A stretch of DNA of 44,283 nt from Acidobacteriaceae bacterium (GTDB taxonomy: Bacteria; Acidobacteriota; Terriglobia; Terriglobales; Acidobacteriaceae): positions 451 through 44,733 of the forward strand of contig PKVW01000075.1 in NCBI GenBank assembly GCA_003131585.1, in the 5' to 3' direction. Both the position numbers and the translations under genes were made by a program. Position 1 is the stretch's first letter. Each line of letters begins with the position of its first letter. Under the pieces are notes generated by a model. It had not been told where the DNA came from. It ran no database searches and was given only the letters and a program-made list of their open reading frames with translations. This document shows positions 15,809 through 24,575 of the stretch, in pieces.

Positions 15809-18427
15809 CTATTTCACACCCTCGACCAGAAACAAATCCGATAACTCACGGAAATAGGAGTACGCATAAGTTCTGCCGTCCGCAGCCAAGCGGACCCGAT
15901 GGATCGACGTCACTCCGGCAGGATCTCCCGGCGTCAGCGTCACGACGTGCTCCCTCTTGCCCGTATCGAGTTGGATTCGAAATACCGAGGCCGACGTTTT
16001 GTCGTCCTGATAGACAAAACCGGAGCGTCCATCGCTAGACCAGCGGATCCATATATCGTCGCCCTTGGACCCCGTCACTGTCCGCGCCTCCCCGCCGGTT
16101 ATCGAGTACAGCATGCCTTGCCCCGACAAGTCATGAGCAAAGATCCATTTGCCGTCGGGGGAAACCAAGTGGCTTTCGTAGTGGCCGCCGGCACTGGGCG
16201 AGATCGGCGGACTGATAATGCGTGGCGAACCAGAGGGTAGATCCTGAAGATAAATCCGCCACGCCTGACCGTCAAAGTTCAATACATAGGCAGTCTTGCC
16301 AGTGGGTAAGAATCCCACTGCGGATGCCGATGCCATGGTCTCCGTCTCTCCGCCGAGCCTCTGGGGCTCGCCTGCTTCGGTCGGAATCAGGAGGCCTGGA
16401 CTATTGACACCGGCCTGTGTGGCATCCCCGGTCAAAACGAACTTGCCGTCAGGCGAAAGGATGGGGTTGTAGAAATTGCCTAGCTTGGTGGCGGACGATC
16501 CTTCTGTCTTGCGCAGAAAAGCCAGGTCCGGCAGGCCCGCCGCGTCGCCCCAGTCGTCAAACGCGATCAAGCTGCCGTCGTCGGACATATCCGAAAGGTT
16601 GGCGTAATCGAGCCACGAGAGATTGCGCTCGGCCGCATCTTTCGCGCCACGATATTGCAGTTCGCTCCTCCATGTCTCGCGCGAGAGCAAGACCCGCCCA
16701 TCCGGAGCAACATCGTGCAACCGCAGCATTCCCGGCAGGCGCAATACGACCCGCTCCTTCCCGTCCATGCCGATGCCAATAATTGCATCGGCCCAACTTT
16801 TGGTTGCCGTCGCGGCGACCCACACTTCCTTTCCCGATCCCGGCCAGCCCAAGCCTTCCAAGCTGTTGAATGCATGGGAGCGCAGAAGTTGCTTGCCGTC
16901 GCGATCGACTAAGAGGACCCATCCGCCGTCGCCATCCATGCCGGCGAACTCTGCAAACCCTACTTTGGAGCGGTCGGGAGAGATCCTCAAGTCGCCTAGA
17001 GGATGCCCACCCTCGTAAATCACCTTTCCTCGCGGAAACTCCACCCGATATTTGCCTCCGACCAAGCGGATGACCGCCATCTCTTGGGAATCGGAAGTCC
17101 AGTCCGCTGCCAGGGCGTCCTGCGCGAGCTCGTGGGGCGCGCCACCTTCCATCGGCACCTCGCCAAGCTTCCCCACGCAATTCCCGATGTAACGGTCCCG
17201 GCAGCCGAGCGAAATCGCCAGCTCAGAAGGAGAAACAGCGAACAGGGTAGAGTTGATCAAGTTCAACGGCCGCGATTCCGGGCTATCGGGCAATGTCGAA
17301 TAAATCTGAACCGGCTGGCCGTTCCAGCTTGCGCTGTAGTATATCGAGCGGCCATTGGCTGCGAAGCGGGCAGCATAGACCAGGCCGCGCTCAAAAGTGA
17401 GTTGATGGTAAGAAGGCAGAGCAGCGGAATTGCTTCTGTGGCCTAGCATCCAACTTCCAGCACCGACGAGCGAGAGCAGCAGTAGACCTGCCGCCAGTCG
17501 CATCACTCGCTGGCGTGGATCGAGTTTCTCCGCGGTCGCCACTGTTGCGGCCCCGGTCGACTCACTCGTCGAAGAGATTCCCGAAAGTCCTTCGAGATTA
17601 AAAGCCAAATCCCGCGCCGATTGAAATCGCTGCAGCGGCTTTTTCTCCAGGCACCGCCGGACAATCCGTTCCAGCGCCGGCGGAATCGGTTTGCCCGTCA
17701 GGCTCAGCTCTGGGGGATCCTCTTTCAGGATCGCCGTCATCGTTTCGGCGGCCGTATCCCTTCGGAAGGCGCGCTGCCCCGAAAACATTTCGTACAAGAT
17801 GGTTCCCAAGGCAAAAATATCTGAGCGGGCATCGGCAGCCTCGCCCTTCACCTGCTCGGGAGACATGTAGCCGACCGTCCCGAGAACCGCGCCGGCAGAC
17901 GTTGGCACCGCCTCGAGGGTTGCGCCATCGTCAGCCGACGCTTCCGGTCTCGCCAGCTTCGCCAAACCGAAATCGAGAATCTTGACCCGGCCATCGCGCG
18001 TGACAAAAATATTCTCCGGCTTCAGGTCACGATGAATAATGCCTTTGTCATGCGCGGCTGCCAGTCCTTGCGCGATTTCGGTGCCGTACTCCACGGCGCG
18101 CCGCAGCGGCAGAGCGCCCCCGCTCAGTTCCTGCCGCAACGATTGGCCTTCCAGGCACTCCGAAACCAGATACGGCGCGCCCTCATGCGTGCCGATGTCA
18201 TGAATCGAAAGAATGTTGGGATGGTTCAGGGCTGCAACCGAGCGCGCTTCGGTCTCGAATCGGCGTAACCGTTCAACGTCTCGCGCCAAAGCTTCTGGCA
18301 GGACTTTAATCGCCACATCGCGCCCGAGCCTGGTGTCGCGCGCCCGGTACACTTCGCCCATACCTCCGGCGCCGAGCGGGGCAAGGAGTTCATAGGGACC
18401 AATCTTCGTGCCGGGAATGAGCGCCAT
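15809..18427 (-). CDS. Transmembrane Ser/Thr protein kinase with C-terminal TolB/WD40-like propeller
   Basis: The first 280 residues are a complete Hanks-type kinase. The glycine loop is LGAGGMGEVY (18-27), the ATP-anchoring lysine is K41, the catalytic loop is HRDLKPEN (132-139), DFG is at 152-154, and the GTVGYMSPEQ activation segment is intact. One membrane helix follows at about 310-328. The remaining 540 residues form a beta-propeller with repeats such as SPDRSKVGFAEF, SPDGKFVLTG, SPDGKWIFAH and SSDGRSGFVY, presumably outside the membrane and used for sensing or binding. It is convergent with rseP and interrupts the isoprenoid gene group. A TATAAT box only 11 nt upstream of the ATG suggests a very short leader. 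Ligand and substrates are unknown. Confidence 0.93.
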   Translation of the reverse strand: MALIPGTKIGPYELLAPLGAGGMGEVYRARDTRLGRDVAIKVLPEALARDVERLRRFETEARSVAALNHPNILSIHDIGTHEGAPYLVSECLEGQSLRQELSGGALPLRRAVEYGTEIAQGLAAAHDKGIIHRDLKPENIFVTRDGRVKILDFGLAKLARPEASADDGATLEAVPTSAGAVLGTVGYMSPEQVKGEAADARSDIFALGTILYEMFSGQRAFRRDTAAETMTAILKEDPPELSLTGKPIPPALERIVRRCLEKKPLQRFQSARDLAFNLEGLSGISSTSESTGAATVATAEKLDPRQRVMRLAAGLLLLSLVGAGSWMLGHRSNSAALPSYHQLTFERGLVYAARFAANGRSIYYSASWNGQPVQIYSTLPDSPESRPLNLINSTLFAVSPSELAISLGCRDRYIGNCVGKLGEVPMEGGAPHELAQDALAADWTSDSQEMAVIRLVGGKYRVEFPRGKVIYEGGHPLGDLRISPDRSKVGFAEFAGMDGDGGWVLLVDRDGKQLLRSHAFNSLEGLGWPGSGKEVWVAATATKSWADAIIGIGMDGKERVVLRLPGMLRLHDVAPDGRVLLSRETWRSELQYRGAKDAAERNLSWLDYANLSDMSDDGSLIAFDDWGDAAGLPDLAFLRKTEGSSATKLGNFYNPILSPDGKFVLTGDATQAGVNSPGLLIPTEAGEPQRLGGETETMASASAVGFLPTGKTAYVLNFDGQAWRIYLQDLPSGSPRIISPPISPSAGGHYESHLVSPDGKWIFAHDLSGQGMLYSITGGEARTVTGSKGDDIWIRWSSDGRSGFVYQDDKTSASVFRIQLDTGKREHVVTLTPGDPAGVTSIHRVRLAADGRTYAYSYFRELSDLFLVEGVK

Positions 18428-18835
18428 TGGTTCGAGGCATTATAGAGCAAGCGCGTACCGGCCGAAGAACAGCCTTGCCCGTTTTCCACAACCTCATTGT
18501 GATATCTGACCTTGTGCCGCGATTCAGAACTGCGCGATCATGGTCGAGGCAGTGACGGTTGGGAGAGGCCAAGAGTCGCGTCCCTAAGTCGCCTGTTATC
18601 AAGATTTTGATATCTAAGTTCTTTGAAAACCAGATTTTGCGAGGTCCACTTTTGCGAAACCCGCTCTGGGCGCGGATTTCCACCGGATCGCGCAAAAAAA
18701 ATTGATCCGTAATCTGGCTTAATCTGCCCAGCCGTTCCGATCCACCAGTCGCAGCGAAAATTTATTTTTCGTTAAAAATCCACAGACTAGACGGCTGACA
18801 CTGCCCGGGCTGATGGGCCGCCTGCCATAGGCGTG
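18428..18835. other. Intergenic region between the kinase and the RelB/YafQ pair
   Basis: About 400 bp separate two divergent units. A kinase -10 box lies at 18439-18444 on the minus strand, and the toxin-antitoxin promoter lies at the right edge. The centre holds AT-rich tracts, including an A8 run near 18696 and AATTTATTTTTCGTTAAAAA near 18760, but no convincing gene or structured RNA was found. Confidence 0.5.
18439..18444 (-). promoter_or_regulatory. -10 box of the Ser/Thr kinase gene, near-leaderless
   Basis: The minus strand reads CTCTATAATGCC, a perfect TATAAT, 11 nt before the kinase ATG. The expected start of transcription is only about 5 nt upstream of the ATG. No good -35 box is seen at 16-18 nt spacing. 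Confidence 0.5.
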
Positions 18836-18870
18836 TTGACGGCCTTCCTGCGTTCAGATACAATGTATCT
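18836..18870 (+). promoter_or_regulatory. Toxin-antitoxin promoter with palindromic operator over the -10 box
   Basis: TTGACG (18836-18841) and TACAAT (18859-18864) are separated by exactly 17 nt. A perfect 7-bp-arm palindrome, AGATACA-A-TGTATCT (18856-18870), covers the -10 box. It lies 14 nt before the antitoxin ATG, the usual place for antitoxin autorepression. AGGTG about 8 nt before the ATG serves as ribosome-binding site. Confidence 0.85.
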
Positions 18871-18884
18871 CAGGTGATGGGATC

Positions 18885-19148
18885 ATGGCGGCAACTGAAA
18901 TGGTTCACGTTCGAGTGGAGAAGCGCATCAAGACTCAGGCTGCCAAGACATTGGCCGCCATGGGATTGTCCGTGTCGGATGCGGTGCGCGTCCTGCTGAC
19001 TCGCGTGGCGGCGGAGAAGGCGCTGCCTTTCGAGATAAAAGTTCCGAACGCCGCAACCGCGGCGGCAATGCGGGAGGCGCGAAAGGGTGGCCTGTCCTCG
19101 TTCAATAGCGTCTCCGATCTGTTGAGCGACTTGAATGCGGAGGATTGA
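18885..19148 (+). CDS. RelB/DinJ-family antitoxin
   Basis: This 87-residue protein has the ribbon-helix-helix N-terminus of RelB/DinJ antitoxins: a VHVRVEKRIKTQA strand and helix, then MGLSVSDAVRVLLTRVAAEKALPF, which is a hallmark of the DinJ group. The C-terminal part (AAAMREARKGG to the end) would wrap the toxin. It should bind the palindrome at 18856-18870 and repress its own operon, alone or with the toxin. The toxin start lies inside its last codons with a 14-nt overlap. Confidence 0.93.
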   Translation: MAATEMVHVRVEKRIKTQAAKTLAAMGLSVSDAVRVLLTRVAAEKALPFEIKVPNAATAAAMREARKGGLSSFNSVSDLLSDLNAED

Positions 19149-19422
19149 ACGCACCGGGGCGTTTCGCCGTGACTTCAAGCGCGAGAAACGCGGACAGCAC
19201 CGCAGCGACATCGACTCCCTCGTTTCTGAGACCCTATCATTCTTAGCTGAGGACAAAGCTCTGCCGGAGAAGAACCGCGACCACTGGCTGTCCGGCGAGT
19301 GGGATGACCATCGCGAATGCCACCTCCGGCCCGATTTGTTACTGATCTACCGCAAGCCTGGTGCGCACCTTCTGCAGCTTGTTCGCCTAGGCTCTCACAG
19401 CGAACTCTTCGGCTACCGATGA
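19135..19422 (+). CDS. YafQ-family mRNA interferase toxin
   Basis: This 95-residue RelE-superfamily toxin is expected to cleave mRNA on the ribosome. The N-terminal FRRDFKREKRG, the central LPEKNRDHWLSGEW, the RECHLRPDLLLIYR strand pair and the C-terminal LVRLGSHSELFG match YafQ, where the histidine of the last motif is the catalytic residue. The catalytic region is intact, so the toxin is probably active. It is coupled to the antitoxin by a 14-nt overlap and ends 75 nt before ispG, which may be partly read from the same promoter. Confidence 0.93.
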   Translation: MRRIERTGAFRRDFKREKRGQHRSDIDSLVSETLSFLAEDKALPEKNRDHWLSGEWDDHRECHLRPDLLLIYRKPGAHLLQLVRLGSHSELFGYR

Positions 19423-19497
19423 GTGTTCCATTCCGCCCGGTCCCGCTCGGTACATCACCAAAGTCGCGGTTTCCCGCGTGCTAAAATAGAGCTACCC

Positions 19498-20751
19498 ATG
19501 GCTATGATTCAACGCAGGAAAACCGTCACCGTCGTCGTCGGCGGGGTGCGGGTCGGTTCGGATGCACCGATTGTGGTGCAATCCATGACCAACACCGATA
19601 CTGCCGACGTGCCCTCGACCGTCCAGCAGTGTGCGGCGCTCGCCCGCGCCGGGTCGGAGCTGGTGCGCGTCACCGTCAATAACGAAGAGGCCGCTGCCGC
19701 CGTTCCTCGCATCGTTGAGGAACTCGACAAGCAGGGCTTGCGCGTGCCCATCATCGGCGACTTCCACTACAACGGGCACATGCTGCTCACCAAGTATCCC
19801 GAGTGTGCCCGCGATCTTGCCAAGTACCGCATCAATCCCGGAAACGCCAGCATTGGACGCACCGGCGACTCGAATTTCCGCACCATGATCGAAGTGGCGG
19901 TGAAGTACCAGAAGCCGGTGCGCATTGGCGTGAACTGGGGCTCGCTTGACCAGGCTTTGCTCACCCGCATGATGGATGAGAATTCCCGCCTCGACGATCC
20001 CAAAGACGCACGCGAAGTCACGATGGAAGCGATGGTGGTAAGCGCGCTGACCTCCGCCGATCTGGCACAGAAGTTCGGCCTGCGCGCCGACCAGATCATC
20101 TTGAGCGCGAAAGTCAGCGGCGTGCAGGATCTGATCGACGTTTACCGCGCGCTAGCCGCTCGCTGCGACTACCCGCTGCATCTCGGCCTTACCGAAGCGG
20201 GCATGGGCGCAAAAGGTGTGGTCGCTTCGAGCGCGGCCATGGGAGTGGTGCTGCAGGAAGGCGTTGGCGACACCATCCGCGTTTCGCTGACGCCGGCGCC
20301 TGGAGGCGACCGCACGGAAGAAGTCCGCGTGGCGCAGCAAATTCTGCAGTCCATGGGGATTCGCAGCTTCACGCCGCAGGTTACGGCCTGCCCCGGCTGC
20401 GGACGCACCACCAGCACGTTCTTCCAGGAGATGGCGCAGCAGATTCAGACTTACCTGCGCGAGCAGATGCCAACCTGGAAAGGCCGCTATGTGGGCGTGG
20501 AAGAAATGAAGCTTGCGGTAATGGGCTGCGTGGTCAACGGACCAGGCGAATCGAAGCATGCCAACATCGGGATCTCCCTGCCGGGAACGTTCGAGGAACC
20601 GAAGGCCCCGGTTTACGTGGATGGACGCCTGTTCACCACGCTCAAGGGCGGTCGCATTGTTGCGGAGTTCATCGAGATCCTCGATGAATACGTCGACTCA
20701 CACTACGCGGCCAGGGATGCCCAAAAGGAAGAAGTAGCTGCCCGAAGTTAG
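19498..20751 (+). CDS. ispG: 4-hydroxy-3-methylbut-2-en-1-yl diphosphate synthase
   Basis: IspG (GcpE) is the iron-sulfur enzyme that converts MEcPP to HMBPP, the penultimate MEP pathway step. The N-terminal TIM barrel has VQSMTNTDT near residue 29 and the GDFHYNGH block near 92. The C-terminal domain carries the 4Fe-4S cysteines in ACPGCGRTT and [10 protein letters not shown], where the Glu of GPGE is the fourth cluster-region ligand. The ATG at 19498 is chosen; the open frame continues upstream to 19423 without similarity, and a second ATG lies two codons later. The protein has 417 residues. It is separated from dxr and rseP by the inserted kinase and toxin-antitoxin genes. Confidence 0.95.
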   Translation: MAMIQRRKTVTVVVGGVRVGSDAPIVVQSMTNTDTADVPSTVQQCAALARAGSELVRVTVNNEEAAAAVPRIVEELDKQGLRVPIIGDFHYNGHMLLTKYPECARDLAKYRINPGNASIGRTGDSNFRTMIEVAVKYQKPVRIGVNWGSLDQALLTRMMDENSRLDDPKDAREVTMEAMVVSALTSADLAQKFGLRADQIILSAKVSGVQDLIDVYRALAARCDYPLHLGLTEAGMGAKGVVASSAAMGVVLQEGVGDTIRVSLTPAPGGDRTEEVRVAQQILQSMGIRSFTPQVTACPGCGRTTSTFFQEMAQQIQTYLREQMPTWKGRYVGVEEMKLAVMGCVVNGPGESKHANIGISLPGTFEEPKAPVYVDGRLFTTLKGGRIVAEFIEILDEYVDSHYAARDAQKEEVAARS

Positions 20752-20867
20752 GCATTCGACGGGCGCATAGGCGCTCCGGCACGCACGTCTCAGAACCACA
20801 ATCCAACACTCTGAGGATCTGCCACTCGTAGCATCCGGCACTCTTTAGCATCCGGGGCGTGCGTCCG

Positions 20868-22373
20868 CTACTGCCCAGTCAGCAGAAAAATGGGATTTTG
20901 GTTCGGCGGTTCGCCATTCGGTGGCGCAGTCCCGGCACTGAAAGGGGCCGGCAGGTCGGTGACGACCGTATCGGCTGGCGTGCCGCCACCCGAATTGTTG
21001 GTATTGTTGTCGGTGGTGTTGATGTCGGCAATGGCGCCGGCGTCGCACATGCTCACATAGACGTGGCTGCTGTCCGCGGCGGCAGTGGTGAAGACCCGGA
21101 AGCGGGCGGCGCCCGGGGAGTACAAAGCGAGGGGGGTGGGCGGGACGGGCCCGCAGGCAAGGACCGCCGGCACAGCGTATTGATTTGTCGCAAATGGAGG
21201 ATTCGTCAGCAAGGTCATCGTGGTCCTTAATGCGAGACTGTTTGCGTCAAACACAGCGAGACTGGGGATCACGCATGCCGACGAACCCACCAAATTGTCA
21301 GGACAGGATGCCGCTGCTGCGGTCTGGTAGCTGGCCACGTAAAAGCGGCTGCCATCGGCTAAAGCGGTCACCGCAGTGGGGGAGCATGCGCCGGGCCCGG
21401 TAGGACACGCCGCTGACCCCAGAGTGAAAGGGATGGCCGCCAGTTGAACCGGCGTGTCGTTGGCTCCGCCGGTATCGGAAAACACATCGATCATGCTGGT
21501 CAGAGGATTCGTCACATACAGACGGTTCAGGTGGGCATCGTAGAAGATGAAGTTGGCCCCGGCGCCCACCGGGAGACTGCTGGTCACCGTATCCGTGGCG
21601 GTATCAATCGTCACCAACTGCCCATCGCCTTGCGTGAGCACGTAGACCTTCTGGCTGTCGCTGCGAGCCACCACCCAGACGGGAGTCGTTCCCGAGAAAC
21701 CAGTCACAACGTTCGAGGACAGATCCACAGTGTTCAAGCTGCTGACCGTGTTGCTTCCCTGGTTCGCCACGTAGAGCTTGTTGCCGTTTGGGGTCTCGGC
21801 GAGCGCAACAGGATTGATCCCGACTGGGGCCGTGTTGCTCACCACGTTCGAAAATGCATTCACCACGCTTACCGAATTCGTGCCGTAGTTCGCCACGTAT
21901 ACCGCATTGTTTTGGGTGGTATTCACGAAGACCGGCTGCGACCCCGCCGGCAAACTGATTGCGGTCACGGCACCCAAGCCGGTCGCGATGGTGGAGTCGA
22001 ACGCGGGAGTAAAGGAGGAAACGTTGTCCACCCCGCCGGGGAGCACGCTGCCCGCACTCGCGACAAACACTCTTGAGTCGTTGGGGAGAATGGCCGCGTG
22101 CGTGGGAACATCGCCAAGGTTGGGCGCGCTTTTGTCGGAGGTGGGAGTTTCACCGATAATCGAGTCTCCCGAAACGTCAATCTGCAAGGCCCCGCCCGGG
22201 TTGAACGGCACGTTGGCGGTAATGCCGAAGACAGCATGGAAACTGGCCGGAGTCGGAGGCGTGGTGGTCGTGGGAATGACCACTGGACGGTAGGTCTGGC
22301 CGCACGCCACGCACAGCAGGGTTGGAAGCACTATGGCCGCCAATCGGCTCGCCCGTCGATAACTCATCGGCAC
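20868..22373 (-). CDS. Probable lipoprotein with YVTN/NHL-type beta-propeller repeats
   Basis: This 501-residue protein begins with a signal peptide and a putative lipid attachment cysteine (C24 in LLCVACGQ; the -3 position is Cys rather than the usual Leu, so lipidation is not certain). A Thr/Pro-rich linker follows. The bulk consists of propeller repeats of about 40-45 residues with the motifs AVYVANYGTNSVSVVN, KLYVANQGSNTVSSLN, KVYVLTQGDGQLVTID and RLYVTNPLTSMIDVF, typical of YVTN-family surface proteins. It lies convergent to ispG with about 115 bp between. The function is unknown; ligand binding or adhesion at the outer surface is plausible. Confidence 0.85.
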   Translation of the reverse strand: MPMSYRRASRLAAIVLPTLLCVACGQTYRPVVIPTTTTPPTPASFHAVFGITANVPFNPGGALQIDVSGDSIIGETPTSDKSAPNLGDVPTHAAILPNDSRVFVASAGSVLPGGVDNVSSFTPAFDSTIATGLGAVTAISLPAGSQPVFVNTTQNNAVYVANYGTNSVSVVNAFSNVVSNTAPVGINPVALAETPNGNKLYVANQGSNTVSSLNTVDLSSNVVTGFSGTTPVWVVARSDSQKVYVLTQGDGQLVTIDTATDTVTSSLPVGAGANFIFYDAHLNRLYVTNPLTSMIDVFSDTGGANDTPVQLAAIPFTLGSAACPTGPGACSPTAVTALADGSRFYVASYQTAAAASCPDNLVGSSACVIPSLAVFDANSLALRTTMTLLTNPPFATNQYAVPAVLACGPVPPTPLALYSPGAARFRVFTTAAADSSHVYVSMCDAGAIADINTTDNNTNNSGGGTPADTVVTDLPAPFSAGTAPPNGEPPNQNPIFLLTGQ

Positions 22374-22605
22374 CCCAAAAGGAAAAGTTCTGGCTACACC
22401 TGCGAGGAGTTCAACATTCTAACGGCTGGCCCCGATCTGCGCTAGGGGTCCGGCCGCTTCAAGATGTCAGGTCTCGCGTTTCAGCGGCGTGGCCCCTTTC
22501 TGGGATGCCTGAACGAGAGTGTGAGTTGGACGGTGCCGCGAGAATGCGCCCGCGCGCGCCAAAGTCGCGGGGATGTCAAAGGGGCTTGAGGCGCGAAAGC
22601 CTTTT

Positions 22606-23451
22606 TCAACGGCCGCGCCGGGACTTGCCGCTCGCGGCAGCGGCCGGCTCCTCCGACTTGGCGGTGGCCGCGGGCTTTTTCCTGCCTTCCATCTGCGCCA
22701 GGCTCTGCTTGAGTGCGGCCATCAGGTCCACGACCGGGGCCAGCTTCCTGGGCTTCTCGACCGCAGCGACTTCCCCACCCTCGAGCTTGGTCTCGATCAG
22801 CTTCTTCAGGTTTTCCTGGAAGCTGTCTTTGTACTTCTCCGGATCCCATTCATCCGCCAGCGCTTCGATGAGCTGGTGCGCCACTTTGACCTCAGCCTCT
22901 TTCAACTCCACGTCGGGCGCGCCGAAGCCTTCCACCTTCTTCACTTCTTCGGCGTAGTACATCGTGTGCAGCATCAGTCCGCCTTCGTGGGGACGCAAGA
23001 ACACCGTGTACTCGCGGTTGTGCATGGTGATCTTGGCGATGGCAACGTACTCGCTCTCTTCCAGCGCCTTCGTCAGCAGCGCATAAGGACGCCGCCCAGC
23101 CTCCTCGGGCATCATGTAATACGAAGACTCGAAATACACGGGATCGACGTCGCCCGCCTTGACGAATTCCAGGATCTCCATGGTCTTGGCGGTCTCCGGT
23201 TCGATCTTCTTGATCTCCTCCGGCTCGATGATGATGTATTCGTCCTTACGGAACTCGTAGCCTTTGACGATGTCGCTGCGGTCCACCACCACGTTTTCGA
23301 GCGGACAGATGTACTGCTGCTTCACCCGCTGCTTGTCCGTGCGATGCAGCATGTTGAAGGAGATGCCGCTACTGCGCGCGCCCGAGAACAAGCGCACCGG
23401 CATGGAGATGAGGCCGAAAGTTAAGTGTCCAGACCAGACCGAAGCTGCCAT
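22606..23451 (-). CDS. ku: Non-homologous end-joining protein Ku
   Basis: Bacterial Ku is a homodimeric ring that binds DNA double-strand ends and recruits ligase D. The 281 residues start with the diagnostic SVWSGHLTFGLISMPVRLFSGA and include the CPLENVVVDRSDIVKGYEF block and the YYMMPEEAGRRPYALL region of the ring. The C-terminal tail (about residues 240-281) is rich in Lys, Ala and Arg, as in Ku proteins with a DNA-binding extension. GAGGG lies 3 nt before the ATG. No ligD is seen in the window, so the partner must be elsewhere or absent. Confidence 0.95.
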   Translation of the reverse strand: MAASVWSGHLTFGLISMPVRLFSGARSSGISFNMLHRTDKQRVKQQYICPLENVVVDRSDIVKGYEFRKDEYIIIEPEEIKKIEPETAKTMEILEFVKAGDVDPVYFESSYYMMPEEAGRRPYALLTKALEESEYVAIAKITMHNREYTVFLRPHEGGLMLHTMYYAEEVKKVEGFGAPDVELKEAEVKVAHQLIEALADEWDPEKYKDSFQENLKKLIETKLEGGEVAAVEKPRKLAPVVDLMAALKQSLAQMEGRKKPAATAKSEEPAAAASGKSRRGR

Positions 23452-23752
23452 AATCCCTCGCGTTCACCGGGATGCTACCACGCCCCAGCAATTCGACCAC
23501 AAACCGCCTAACCTGCCCAGAATTGCGAGTTTAGCCTACAAACCACCCTTGGATGCACAAATCTTAGGGCACGGGGAACCGAAATGCGAAGCCGGAGGGA
23601 ATGGAGTTGGGCGCGGGGAAGCCCTAGGGGTTGTAGTTAACGGAATGGGTTCCCTGATTTCGCGCGCGGACGGTCCGACGAAAGACGCGCCAGCGGACAG
23701 CGTTCTCGATGAATTTGCTCCCACGCATAGGTTACTTATCCCTATCTCGTTT
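23452..23752. other. Intergenic region between Ku and the BrnT/BrnA pair
   Basis: This 301-bp gap follows the antitoxin gene and precedes Ku on the minus strand. No open frame with recognisable content, strong terminator or repeat was found. Confidence 0.5.
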
Positions 23753-24082
23753 TCAACTCTCGCCCTGCCGTCGCGTTTGCACAAAGGCTCGTAGCACGTT
23801 GTTCATCAGGGTCTGGTAGCCTCTGCCGTTCTTCTTGAACCATTCCAAAACATCGTGGTCGATACGGATATTGATATGGTCTTTGGGAGATGGGACACCT
23901 ATCACACTCCGTGTCCAGTCGAGCTCGCCTTGAACGTCGTCCATGTCGGCGCGGATCGATGCTTCAAGCCTGGCGCCAGTCGTGGCACTCACTTTGGCCC
24001 AGTTCGTCCGGTCGTCTCCTCGCGCAATCTTGTCTTTGATCTGCTTAGCCGTATAGCGCACGATACCGCTCTTCTTCCTCAT
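23753..24082 (-). CDS. brnA: BrnA-family antitoxin
   Basis: This 109-residue protein ends with the BrnA/DUF4415 signature SPKDHINIRIDHDVLEWFKK followed by GRGYQTLMNNVLRAFV, a ribbon-helix-helix DNA-binding domain. The ATG at 24082 is chosen over the longer frame to 24160 because a strong AGGAGG lies 7 nt upstream and because MRKKSGIVRYTAKQI matches the usual N-terminus. It overlaps the upstream toxin gene by 38 nt. As in other brnTA operons the toxin comes first and the antitoxin second, and the antitoxin is expected to repress the shared promoter. Confidence 0.92.
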   Translation of the reverse strand: MRKKSGIVRYTAKQIKDKIARGDDRTNWAKVSATTGARLEASIRADMDDVQGELDWTRSVIGVPSPKDHINIRIDHDVLEWFKKNGRGYQTLMNNVLRAFVQTRRQGES

Positions 24083-24317
24083 CTCTCGCCCTCCTGGCAG
24101 TGATAATTCGCACGGTATCGTCGCGCCAAGTCCAGACGACCGCGAAGAATTTCCCCTCAATCAAGCCAACACTCAGAAGTCGGTCCTCGTCGTCCCGCGG
24201 CGTCGGCACCGTGAGCAGGGACCGGCCATCAAACAAGGCAAAGGCAACGCGGAGAAAGTCTATCCCCCGCTCAGCCAGCACCCAATCGCGCTTTGCCTCG
24301 TCCCAAGTAAACTCCAC
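24045..24317 (-). CDS. brnT: BrnT-family ribonuclease toxin
   Basis: This 90-residue DUF497/BrnT protein is a RelE-fold RNase toxin. The N-terminus FTWDEAKRDWVLAERGIDF, the central DEDRLLSVGLIEGKFFAVVWTWRDD and the RIITARRARDEEEERY C-terminal helix all fit. The start is GTG at 24315-24317, which aligns with BrnT N-termini. A TATAAT box lies only 5 nt upstream, so the transcript would start at or very near the GTG and have no leader, in contrast to the antitoxin with its strong ribosome-binding site. That arrangement could favour antitoxin over toxin synthesis. Confidence 0.93.
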   Translation of the reverse strand: MEFTWDEAKRDWVLAERGIDFLRVAFALFDGRSLLTVPTPRDDEDRLLSVGLIEGKFFAVVWTWRDDTVRIITARRARDEEEERYRALYG

Positions 24318-24322
24318 GGTCG

Positions 24323-24348
24323 ATTATACCCACAACTGTATCCACAGT
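24323..24348 (-). promoter_or_regulatory. brnTA promoter: -10 box and possible operator
   Basis: On the minus strand TATAAT occupies 24328-24323, five bases before the brnT GTG. ACTGT-GGAT-ACAGT (24348-24335) is a short inverted repeat between the -35 and -10 positions and may be the BrnA operator. The -35 box is poor. The remaining gap to the next gene (to 24575) holds nothing else recognisable. Confidence 0.55.
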
Positions 24349-24575
24349 CGAGAACAAAAGGGTTGAGGCCACTGTGAACACGACCGAAAGCAGGAATGAT
24401 CTCGCTTGGGTCAACGAGTGTGAGCGATGGCCGGAGGAAAAGCGCGAACTTTATCTACTATTGGCTGACGGTGAACGTGGCATCGATTACGGCAGGGGTA
24501 AGATGGCGGGCAACGGGTCATCCGCTACTTCCGAAGACAGCGCCGGTAAATACGCCCGCTTCTCCAGTGATCCCT

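Noticed and set aside
15958-17446. Several plus-strand frames inside the Ser/Thr kinase propeller region
   Set aside because: They are antisense to continuous, motif-bearing kinase/propeller coding sequence.
22586-22612. Possible terminator AGGC-GCGAAA-GCCT followed by T5
   Set aside because: The stem is only 4 bp and points away from any plus-strand gene.
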